Below, in pieces: positions 26,677-33,549 of a DNA stretch of 39,300 nucleotides. How positions within the stretch are numbered: position 1 is the first letter of the stretch; each line of letters starts with the position of its first letter. The DNA is from Chthoniobacterales bacterium (GTDB lineage: Bacteria; Verrucomicrobiota; Verrucomicrobiia; Chthoniobacterales; Terrimicrobiaceae): the NCBI GenBank assembly GCA_014879575.1, contig JACSRU010000092.1:1-39300 (forward strand), in the 5' to 3' direction. Below the pieces are notes generated by a model. It did not search any database, had not been told where the DNA came from, and saw nothing but the letters and a program-made list of their open reading frames with translations. The position numbers and the translations under genes were made by a program.

Positions 26677-27441
26677 CTAATATTCCAAAACCAACACGGG
26701 CGGCTGAGGAGATTCACGGCTTTGAAAGATCGCAAATTTTGATTCGGGGACCTGCCGGGCATCTGAATTCATCCAAAGAACAATCCCGGCTTTGGCGAGA
26801 TCCCGGTTTTTCTGCCAATTTTCAATCAGGCTTGGGGGCAGGCTGATTTCCATGGTCTGTTCTTTGGTGAGACCCATTTCACTGAGCGGATAAGAAGCCA
26901 CCTCATTCTCGGTGAAGTCCATCAATCCGATATGTCCTCCGCTTAACCATCTTACCCCCTCATGGGTGGTGTCGTCCGTATGGGATTCCATGTTGAGATA
27001 CAGTCCGTTGGCACCAGGAACCGTGATCGGATCCGTTTCCGGTTCCCGGAGGGACTCGCCGGTTCCCTCCACCCATCCAGCATTTTCTGCGGCGAGCTGA
27101 TACACGGAAAGACGCTCCTGCCCCTCATAAACAGCCGCCGCATAGGAATACACAGGCGTGAGAATGAGAGTCGCTTTTTTAACCCTTGCTCCGACCGGAA
27201 TCTTGCCGACGTCAAACCTCAGCAGGGAGCAACTTCCCCGATCAATGCCTCCGGAATGCAGCGAGGCTCCGATGGGGGCCGCCCCGCCGTTCAGAAGATT
27301 CTGACGGACAGGAGGCGTCGAGGAATACAAAAATGTGACGTCCGCCGTCGGCTCAAGCTCCAAGGTGGCCGCCCGAAGGCCGGGTGCCGCGCAGAAGGAG
27401 ATGATCAGCAGCCAGCGACTGATTTCAAGAGGGGAATTCAT
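26677..27441 (-). CDS. Secreted DNRLRE-like protein without a PEP-CTERM tail
   Basis: 254 residues, with a signal peptide (SRWLLIISFCAAPGLRAA). The body begins LELEPTADVTFLYSSTPPV and continues with LGASLH-like IGASLHSGGIDRGSCSLLRFD, VKKATLILTPVYSYAAAVYE and YQLAAENAGWVEGTG. The protein is a clear paralogue of the PEP-CTERM protein at 24099, sharing the SLLRF and NAGWVEGTG segments. It ends in VLVLEY with no sorting signal. It is the first gene of the minus-strand cluster and therefore faces the shared divergent promoter region. Confidence 0.8.
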   Translation of the reverse strand: MNSPLEISRWLLIISFCAAPGLRAATLELEPTADVTFLYSSTPPVRQNLLNGGAAPIGASLHSGGIDRGSCSLLRFDVGKIPVGARVKKATLILTPVYSYAAAVYEGQERLSVYQLAAENAGWVEGTGESLREPETDPITVPGANGLYLNMESHTDDTTHEGVRWLSGGHIGLMDFTENEVASYPLSEMGLTKEQTMEISLPPSLIENWQKNRDLAKAGIVLWMNSDARQVPESKFAIFQSRESPQPPVLVLEY

Positions 27442-27555
27442 CGCGGAGTCTGTAGCACAGGCTGGTGCGCCTCGTCCATGTTTCCACTTGTTCAGAGTTG
27501 TCTTTTATTGCCCTCCTCTCGGGAAAAGGGAAGTGTGTTCGGGTTCGATGCCGCA

Positions 27556-27585
27556 GGGAGAACTCCCTTCATTCGAAAATTTCGA
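27556..27585. promoter_or_regulatory. Two adjacent short palindromes in the divergent promoter region
   Basis: GGGAGAACTCCC at 27556-27567 and TCGAAAATTTCGA at 27573-27585 are perfect inverted repeats 5 bp apart, lying in the 280-bp gap (27442-27721) between the minus-strand cluster and the DUF4838 gene. They could be operators for a dimeric regulator. The rest of the gap has no convincing promoter hexamers or gene. Confidence 0.35.
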
Positions 27586-27721
27586 TGCCCGGGTCCGACT
27601 TCGCGCATGGCCATGATCAGGCGCGTGATCTCCAACGAGCAATGGAGAAAGAGCAAGAAAAGGTTCATCAGGGCGAGGAGGGATATTCCTTTTTCCAAGT
27701 ACACAAGGCTTATTGGGAAGG

Positions 27722-30046
27722 ATGATCCGCTTCCGCTTCTTTCCTCTCCTTTTCCTCTGCATCATCGCGGGTGCCTTGTCCTATGTGCGGGCAGAGACTG
27801 CCTCCTCCCTCCCTGTGTTTCAGGACGGAAAATCCTTTTTAGCTCTCGATGTCACCGAGGCACAGCGCAAACAATTTGGCGGGCTGCCCCTCGATCCGCT
27901 GGCGGATTTTTCCCGCGTCTTTGAAGCGATGACCGGAGTGGTACTGGGCGAGCCTCTCGCCGGCAAGGCGAAGCTGCGCATCGAGTTTCTTCCCGCCAAC
28001 GCAGACTCGCCGCTGGCTTCGCTTCCGGTTGGAATCCGCGAGACCGCTTCGGAAATATCCGTCACACCGGAGGGCGTCACCATCCGCGGTGAAACGCCTG
28101 CGGGAATCTCCGGCGGTCTTTACAAAATCCTGGAGGATTGGGGGAATCGCTGGGTTCTGCCGGGTCCTCTCGGTGAAGTCATTCCGAAGCATAATGCCCT
28201 CTCACTTCCCCTCGGCACAAACATCGTACAGATCGGTTCAGACACAGGATTTGGCGCTTACTCTCCGGAGTCCATGGAGTGGGTGCAGCGCAATCGCCTC
28301 CTCCAGGCAACCTGGCTACCCTGCTTCCACTATTGGCGCTACGGCGTGGAGCCGGATAAATATTTTGCCTCCCACCCGGAGTATTATGCGCTGGTGGATG
28401 GCGAGCGCAAGCCGACCCAGGTGGAAACTACCAACCCCGAGGTCATCCGCCTCAAAGTCGAACACGCCAAAAAGTTTTTCCGCGCCAATCCTCATGCACG
28501 AACCTATCCGATGGACCCGGAAGACAATGGAGAATTTTCCGAGTCCCCCGAGTCCCTTGCCATTGACCCCCCGGGCACCACGTCAAAGACGGATCGCGTC
28601 GTCAATTTTGCGAATGCGGTTCTGCAGGGCTTCCGCGAGGAATTTCCCGCAAAGTCCGTTGGGTTTTACTCCTACTTCAAGCATTCCCTGCCCCCTGTGC
28701 GGGAAAAGGTTGATCCGAGCATGACGGTCGGCGTGACGCGCTTCGGGTATTGCACGCTGCGCATGACGCCAACGCCCAACACCCCATCACCGGAAAAGTT
28801 CGAAACCCTTGTGCGGGATTGGCTCAAGCTCACGCCGAACGTCTATGTCTATGAATACAACCCTCCTTCCTGGGGGGGAGCCCTGCCCTTCCCAAATTAT
28901 CTCGACATGGCAGAATCCATGCGCCGCCTGCATAAAATGGGGGTGAGGGGATTCTATTCCGACTCCACACATATCGAGCACGCTCCCGGCGTATTCATCA
29001 ACAGCTACCTGCGCCGCCGGATGATGGTTGACCCGAAACAGGATCCCCAGGCGTTGCTGGAGGATTTCACCCGTTCGTTCTTTGGTCCGGCAGCCCAAGC
29101 CATGCGCGATTATTACGAAACTTTGGCACAAGTCACCTCCAGCTACAAGGATCCCGCCCGGCCCAACTTGGGGGTCAGCATTTACCGGCTGGAAGAGATT
29201 TTCCCGCGCGATCTCGTCGCACGCGCCACGAAAAAACTCGATCATGCGCTCAAAACTCCCGGCCTCGATGAAATGCAGCGCAAGCGCATCGAGTATGTAA
29301 AACTCGGGCACGATTATCTGGTGCATTACCTCGCCGCCATTGATGCCGCCAAGGCGGGAAACTACGAAGCCGCCAAGACCGCCTTCGACAAAACATTTCG
29401 CCAGATTGCGCTCCAGGAACGGGTCAGCCCGAGCAAGTTTGATGACACCCGAACCCGGATGGAAGCGGCCCGCTCCACGACACTCGCCACGTATTTTCCC
29501 AAAGAGCAGGGCATGATAACGGACTGGAAAATCCTGGGTCCCATCCCCCGCAAGGAACTGGACAGGAAAACAGAAGCCGCCATCCTCGCTCAAATGACTC
29601 CCACCCCGGTCACGATCGGGGGAAAGACTTTCACATGGCAGCCTTATGCCTCCCAAGGCGGATTGCTGGACTTCAATCAGGCCTTTCACCGCTCCGGCCT
29701 GGAAGTCCCTTCCAGCAAGGTTTTCGCCAGCGCGTGCGTCGAGGTTCCCGAAGCCACCACGGCTACGGCTTATGTCAGTGGATTTTATCCTTTCACCGTT
29801 TTCTTGAACGGAAAGAAGGTCTTCAACCGGGATGGCCCCAACTTCGACTGGCCGGATAGGAACTCCGCACAGGTGACCCTCCACAAGGGAACCAACCACT
29901 TTGTTTTTCTCTCCGACGAGATGGATGTTTCCACGCGCGAGAATCCAATGACGGATGGCTTTGACTGGAGCCTCTCTCTCGGTCTGCGGGATCAGCAGGG
30001 CCTGCCCTTGAGCGTCCCTGTTGTCACCGGCAAGAAAACGCAATAA
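27722..30046 (+). CDS. Secreted DUF4838 glycosidase-like protein
   Basis: 774 residues from the ATG at 27722, with a signal peptide (FFPLLFLCIIAGALSYVRAE). After an N-terminal domain resembling the GH20/GH67 small domain (VTPEGVTIRGETPAGISGGL, YKILEDWGNRWVLPG), the DUF4838 barrel-like region covers about 185-470: WLPCFHYWRY, HPEYYALVDGERK, YPMDPEDNGEF and VYVYEYNPPSWGG. A helical region and a C-terminal beta-sandwich follow, the latter containing TAYVSGFYPFTVFLNGKKVF. Family members occur in polysaccharide loci and resemble alpha-glucuronidases, but no activity is proven. The upstream TTG at 27713 would add 3 residues. The gene is divergent from the arabinofuranosidase cluster and probably part of the same utilisation system. 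Confidence 0.82.
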   Translation: MIRFRFFPLLFLCIIAGALSYVRAETASSLPVFQDGKSFLALDVTEAQRKQFGGLPLDPLADFSRVFEAMTGVVLGEPLAGKAKLRIEFLPANADSPLASLPVGIRETASEISVTPEGVTIRGETPAGISGGLYKILEDWGNRWVLPGPLGEVIPKHNALSLPLGTNIVQIGSDTGFGAYSPESMEWVQRNRLLQATWLPCFHYWRYGVEPDKYFASHPEYYALVDGERKPTQVETTNPEVIRLKVEHAKKFFRANPHARTYPMDPEDNGEFSESPESLAIDPPGTTSKTDRVVNFANAVLQGFREEFPAKSVGFYSYFKHSLPPVREKVDPSMTVGVTRFGYCTLRMTPTPNTPSPEKFETLVRDWLKLTPNVYVYEYNPPSWGGALPFPNYLDMAESMRRLHKMGVRGFYSDSTHIEHAPGVFINSYLRRRMMVDPKQDPQALLEDFTRSFFGPAAQAMRDYYETLAQVTSSYKDPARPNLGVSIYRLEEIFPRDLVARATKKLDHALKTPGLDEMQRKRIEYVKLGHDYLVHYLAAIDAAKAGNYEAAKTAFDKTFRQIALQERVSPSKFDDTRTRMEAARSTTLATYFPKEQGMITDWKILGPIPRKELDRKTEAAILAQMTPTPVTIGGKTFTWQPYASQGGLLDFNQAFHRSGLEVPSSKVFASACVEVPEATTATAYVSGFYPFTVFLNGKKVFNRDGPNFDWPDRNSAQVTLHKGTNHFVFLSDEMDVSTRENPMTDGFDWSLSLGLRDQQGLPLSVPVVTGKKTQ

Positions 30047-30061
30047 ATCACAAAAATCCCG

Positions 30062-30281
30062 TATCACGGGAATTTGCATTTCGGCCATGCGGGATCGGAC
30101 CTCCTCATGCAGGTGAGGCGATCCCACCGGGCGCAGGTGGATTTGGTCAAAAAGAACCACGCCCTCCTCCATGACAAACAGGAAAAACGTCGCGTTGTGG
30201 TCCTCACTGGGACAGTGCAGGCGCGTCGTGTAACGCTTCCAGTAGGCGGTGTCCACCGTAATGCTTGCCCGGCAGCAGGCT
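30062..30281 (-). pseudogene. Remnant of a second GH51 arabinofuranosidase gene (both ends missing)
   Basis: 220 bp colinear without gaps with 23358-23577 of the GH51 gene (constant offset of 6704). In the best part, 30105-30281, I count 10 differences in 177 bp. On the minus strand it encodes the counterpart of residues about 161-234, including AYWKRYTTRLHCPSEDHN and LRPVGSPHLHEEV, with no start, barrel or catalytic residues. Most differences are synonymous (eight of ten in that stretch by manual reading), so the parent copy diverged as a working gene before truncation. It is a gene relic sitting between the DUF4838 stop and the nitrate operon promoter. Confidence 0.88.
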
Positions 30282-30314
30282 AATCACAACCGTCATGGAG
30301 CTTCGGTTTCAGTG

Positions 30315-30331
30315 TTGGCACGCACGCTGCT
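30315..30331 (+). promoter_or_regulatory. Sigma54 (-24/-12) promoter of the nitrate assimilation operon
   Basis: TTGGCAC at 30315-30321, five bases, then CTGCT at 30327-30331. This matches the TGGCAC-N5-TTGCW consensus with one deviation (C for the first T), and the GG and GC pairs are in exact register. The start of transcription would be near 30342, just before the Shine-Dalgarno of the leader ORF. No obvious NtrC-type dyad is visible in the 100 bp upstream. Confidence 0.72.
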
Positions 30332-30346
30332 ATGGGGAGGGAGAAA

Positions 30347-30559
30347 ATGTCAAGAATCGCCATCATCGCCAGGCCGGATCTCCGGACGGCGCGCTCCCCT
30401 GCGGGGCGGGCCGTCGGGCTGACTGTTGGACCCGATGCCACCGGAGTCGGGACCGCCACCCTGCGCCGTCCCTTTGTATCCTGCCATCGCCACGACGCCA
30501 ACACCGTCACCCGGTGCCAAACCGCCCTCAACGCCTTCCACGAACCCGCACAGCCATGA
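30347..30559 (+). CDS. Candidate 70-residue leader ORF coupled to the nitrate transporter gene
   Basis: ATG at 30347, preceded by a strong purine-rich ribosome site (GGGGAGGGAG at 30334-30343). The frame runs 70 codons and ends at TGA 30557-30559, overlapping the transporter ATG as ATGA. Codons are strongly G/C at third positions, as in the downstream genes. The product (MSRIAIIARPDLRT, then an Ala/Gly/Pro-rich middle, then CHRHDANTVTRCQTALNAF) has no known domain. The transporter gene has no Shine-Dalgarno of its own, so this frame may serve to load ribosomes onto it. It could instead be a leader RNA in which the frame is incidental. Confidence 0.42.
   Translation: MSRIAIIARPDLRTARSPAGRAVGLTVGPDATGVGTATLRRPFVSCHRHDANTVTRCQTALNAFHEPAQP
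30385..30454 (+). other. Two hairpins in the nitrate operon leader
   Basis: Hairpin 1 at 30385-30415: GACGGC pairs with GCCGTC, and inside CCCC (30396-30399) pairs with GGGG (30403-30406) around a three-base loop. Hairpin 2 at 30428-30454: GG-A-CCCGA pairs with TCGGG-A-CC across one A-A mismatch. Neither is followed by a T run. They might form a regulatory leader RNA or only reflect GC-rich coding sequence. Confidence 0.3.
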
Positions 30560-31761
30560 ACCTCAAAGACCTCAAAAATTCCGGCCACCTGCCCACGCTC
30601 ATCACCGCGTTTCTGTATTTCGACGTCAGCTTCATGGTGTGGACCGTGCTCGGCCCGCTAGGCGCACAGATTGGACAAACGCTGGAGCTTTCGCCCCAGG
30701 AAAAAGGCGTCATGGTGGCGTTTCCGATTCTCTCCGGTGCCGTGCTGCGCATCGTCCTGGGATTTGCCGTGGACCGCTTCGGCGCGAAGCGCACCGGCAT
30801 TGCGGCACAGGGGTTTGTGGCGGCCGGGTTGGTCGCCGGGTGGCACTGGGGGCTGCCGACGTTTTTTTCGACGCTGCTGATGGGGGTGGTGCTGGGCTTT
30901 GCCGGCGCGAGTTTTTCTGTCGCCCTGCCGCAGGCGGGCCGCTGGTATCCGCCCCATATGCAGGGTTTGGTGCTGGGTCTTGCCGGTGCCGGCAATGTGG
31001 GGGTGGTGCTGGACAGCCTCATCGCACCGCGCCTCGCCGCCGCGTACGGCTGGCAGGATGTCTTCGGCTGGGCCCTCGTGCCCGTCCTTCTGGTGCTGGT
31101 CATTTACACCGTCTTTTCCAGGGAGGCGCCGGGGGAGGTGAAACCGAAACGCCTCACCGACTACGCGGATCTCTTCAAGCAACGGGACGCCCATTGGTTC
31201 TTCTTTTACTACACCATCAGCTTCGGCGGCTTTGTCGGGCTGGCCAGTTCCTTTGTGCTGTATTTCACGTCGCAATACGGCCTCTCGCCCGTCCGGGCCG
31301 GCGATCTGGCCGCTCTGGCCACCCTGTGCGGGGCGCTGTTGCGTCCGGTCGGCGGCGGACTCGCCGACAAGATCGGCGGCATCCGGGCGCTGACGATTTT
31401 CTATTCCCTCGCGGGTCTCTCCCTGTTGGGAGCCGCGTTGATCGCGCCGCTCGCCGCCAACCTCGCCCTCCTGCTCCTGGCGAGCGCCTCGTTCGGCATG
31501 GCCAATGGTTCGGTGTTTCAACTGCTTCCGCAGCGCTTCAGCCGGGAGATGGGACTCATGACCGGCCTCGTGGGCTGCGGCGGGGGCATCGGCGGATTTC
31601 TGCTGGCCACCCTTCTCGGATATTCCAAGGGGTGGACGGGCAACTACTCCAGCGGGCTGTTGATCTTTGCCGGCATGTGTGCGCTGGCCCTCTGCGGCCT
31701 GAGTCAGGTGAAATCCCGCTGGCGCAGCACCTGGGGCGCGGTGAGCGGCGCCCGCATCTAA
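30556..31761 (+). CDS. narK: Nitrate/nitrite MFS transporter (NarK/NrtP type)
   Basis: A 401-residue inner-membrane transporter for nitrate uptake with twelve predicted helices. Recognisable features are the N-terminal FLYFDVSFMVWTVLGPL, the first nitrate-signature region GFAGASFSVALPQAGRWYPP, GLAGAGNVGVVLDSLIAPRLA, and the second-half ALCGALLRPVGGGLADKIGG and SFGMANGSVFQLLPQRF. These are characteristic of the nitrate/nitrite porter family. It is the first structural gene of the operon. Earlier in-frame codons back to 30265 belong to the leader and the GH51 relic. There is no ribosome-binding site before its ATG, so translation probably depends on the overlapping leader ORF. Confidence 0.9.
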   Translation: MNLKDLKNSGHLPTLITAFLYFDVSFMVWTVLGPLGAQIGQTLELSPQEKGVMVAFPILSGAVLRIVLGFAVDRFGAKRTGIAAQGFVAAGLVAGWHWGLPTFFSTLLMGVVLGFAGASFSVALPQAGRWYPPHMQGLVLGLAGAGNVGVVLDSLIAPRLAAAYGWQDVFGWALVPVLLVLVIYTVFSREAPGEVKPKRLTDYADLFKQRDAHWFFFYYTISFGGFVGLASSFVLYFTSQYGLSPVRAGDLAALATLCGALLRPVGGGLADKIGGIRALTIFYSLAGLSLLGAALIAPLAANLALLLLASASFGMANGSVFQLLPQRFSREMGLMTGLVGCGGGIGGFLLATLLGYSKGWTGNYSSGLLIFAGMCALALCGLSQVKSRWRSTWGAVSGARI

Positions 31762-31779
31762 GCCTCCACCCACCACGCC

Positions 31780-33543
31780 ATGAACGACCTTGCCATTCTG
31801 GAAAACCAGCCCTTCAGCACCGAACAGAAGGAATACCTACAGGGGTTCTTCGCCGCCACCGCCTGTCGGCCCTTTGCCGGACATCTGCCCGACGGACGCC
31901 TCACCAGCGATCCCGGCTCGGGCCTTCCGAACGCCGCTGCGGAGACCGTCTTTGGCACGCCCCTCGAAGACCTTTGCGAGCAGGAGGTCTGGAAACGGGA
32001 ACGCAACGGCCTCGACGTCTGGGACACCTTGGTCGAGCACGCCACCGCCAACAAGCTGCCGGACAAGAAGAATAGCTTCTATTTCCGGTTCCACGGCCTG
32101 TTCTACGTCGGCCCCGTACAGGAATCCTTCATGCTCCGTCTGCGCGTTCCGGGAAGCGAACTCACGAGCGCCCAGATGCGGGGCCTGGCGGAAATCGCCC
32201 GGGAATGGGGCGGCGGATACGCCCACGTTACCACGCGCGCCAATCTGCAGATCCGCGAGATCGCGCCGAAAAACATCCTCAATGTTCTGAACAAACTCCA
32301 GGAACTCGGCCTCACCGCCCGCGGTTCCGGCGTGGACAATCTGCGGAACATCACATCCTCGGCCACCGCCGGCATCGATCCCGCCGAACTCCTCGACACC
32401 CGGCCGATGGCCAAGGCCCTGCATTATTACATCCTCAACAACCGCGACCTCTACGGCCTGCCCCGCAAGTTCAACATTTCCTTCGACGGCGGCGGGTCCG
32501 TCGGCACGGTGTCCGAGACGAACGACATCGGCTTTGTGGCCGTGACCGTGGACAAGGGCGGCGAGGTGCCGCCGGGGGTGTATTTTCGCGTGCAGTTGGC
32601 GGGCATCACCGGACACGAACAATTTGCAAGCGACACCGGCCATGTCATCCGGCCCGCCGACGCCGTGGCGGTGGCGGCGGCCATCGTGCGCGTGTTCGCT
32701 GAAAACGGCGACCGCACGAACCGCAAGAAAGCCCGGCTGAAATACCTCATCGACAAGTGGGGCACCGACAAGTTCATGGAGGAGGTCGAGAAGAAGCTCG
32801 CCTTTCCGCTGGTCCGTCTGCCGCTTGTCGCCTGTCGCGCTGCGCACCCGCCGATCCCGCACGGCCACATCGGCGTCTTCCGTCAGAAACAACCCCAGCG
32901 CAACTACATCGGGGTGGTCACTCCGGTCGGCACCCTCACCGCGCGTCAGATGGGCCGCCTCGCGGACCTCGCGCAGAATCACGGTTCCGGCACGCTCCGT
33001 CTCACGGTCTGGCAGAACGTGCTCGTACCCGACATTCCGGACGGATTCGTGGAGACGGTGAAACGCCACCTCGCGCGCATGGGCCTCTCCCACCAGGCCT
33101 CCCCGATCATGGGCGGCCTCGTGGCCTGCACGGGCAACGCCGGATGCAAGTTTTCCGCCACCAACACGAAGGCCCAGGCCGTGGAACTGGCCCGCCACCT
33201 GGAGAAGAAGGTGCCGCTCGACCAGCCGATCAACATCCACCTCACCGGATGCCCGCATTCCTGCGCCCAACACTACATCGGCGACATCGGCATGGTCGGC
33301 GTCAAGGTCACGCACCACGGCGAGCAGGTGGAGGGGTATCACATCGTTCTCGGAGGACGATGCGTCGGCGGTCAGACCATCGCCCGCGAGGTCTTTCACG
33401 GCATCCCGTTTTCCGAGATCCCCCAACTCCTCGAAGGCGTGCTCCGCACCTACCTCGCCCGTCGCACCCACTCCACCGAAACCTTTGCCCAGTTCACCGC
33501 ACGCCACAGCGTGAAGGAACTTCAGGAACTCTTTTCCACCTGA
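31780..33543 (+). CDS. nirA: Assimilatory nitrite reductase, siroheme/[4Fe-4S] type
   Basis: A 587-residue cytoplasmic enzyme reducing nitrite to ammonium with six electrons. It has two nitrite/sulfite reductase ferredoxin-like halves (SFMLRLRVPGSELTSAQM and NYIGVVTPVGTLTARQM) and two siroheme/4Fe-4S halves. The cluster-siroheme ligands are Cys450 and Cys456 (ACTGNAGCKFS) and Cys491 and Cys495 (HLTGCPHSCAQH). The TRANLQIR segment is also typical. There is no fused NADH-binding part as in NirB. The electron donor is probably the diflavin reductase encoded 6 bp downstream. Sulfite reductase (CysI) is the alternative, but the nitrate transporter and reductase around it favour nitrite. Confidence 0.9.
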   Translation: MNDLAILENQPFSTEQKEYLQGFFAATACRPFAGHLPDGRLTSDPGSGLPNAAAETVFGTPLEDLCEQEVWKRERNGLDVWDTLVEHATANKLPDKKNSFYFRFHGLFYVGPVQESFMLRLRVPGSELTSAQMRGLAEIAREWGGGYAHVTTRANLQIREIAPKNILNVLNKLQELGLTARGSGVDNLRNITSSATAGIDPAELLDTRPMAKALHYYILNNRDLYGLPRKFNISFDGGGSVGTVSETNDIGFVAVTVDKGGEVPPGVYFRVQLAGITGHEQFASDTGHVIRPADAVAVAAAIVRVFAENGDRTNRKKARLKYLIDKWGTDKFMEEVEKKLAFPLVRLPLVACRAAHPPIPHGHIGVFRQKQPQRNYIGVVTPVGTLTARQMGRLADLAQNHGSGTLRLTVWQNVLVPDIPDGFVETVKRHLARMGLSHQASPIMGGLVACTGNAGCKFSATNTKAQAVELARHLEKKVPLDQPINIHLTGCPHSCAQHYIGDIGMVGVKVTHHGEQVEGYHIVLGGRCVGGQTIAREVFHGIPFSEIPQLLEGVLRTYLARRTHSTETFAQFTARHSVKELQELFST

Positions 33544-33549
33544 CCGTCC

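Noticed and set aside
27492-27704. 70-codon minus-strand ORF with a hydrophobic start in the divergent promoter gap
   Set aside because: No ribosome site or recognisable domain, and it spans the palindromes of the control region; probably chance.
28787-30256. 489-codon minus-strand frame beginning with GH51-like sequence
   Set aside because: Only its first 66 or so codons derive from the GH51 relic; the rest is antisense of the DUF4838 gene, so it is not a gene fusion.
30283-30555. ANTAR (NasR/NasT-type) antitermination leader for the nitrate operon
   Set aside because: The hairpins lack paired hexanucleotide loops with the A1/G4 pattern, and no T-rich terminator is seen before the transporter gene.
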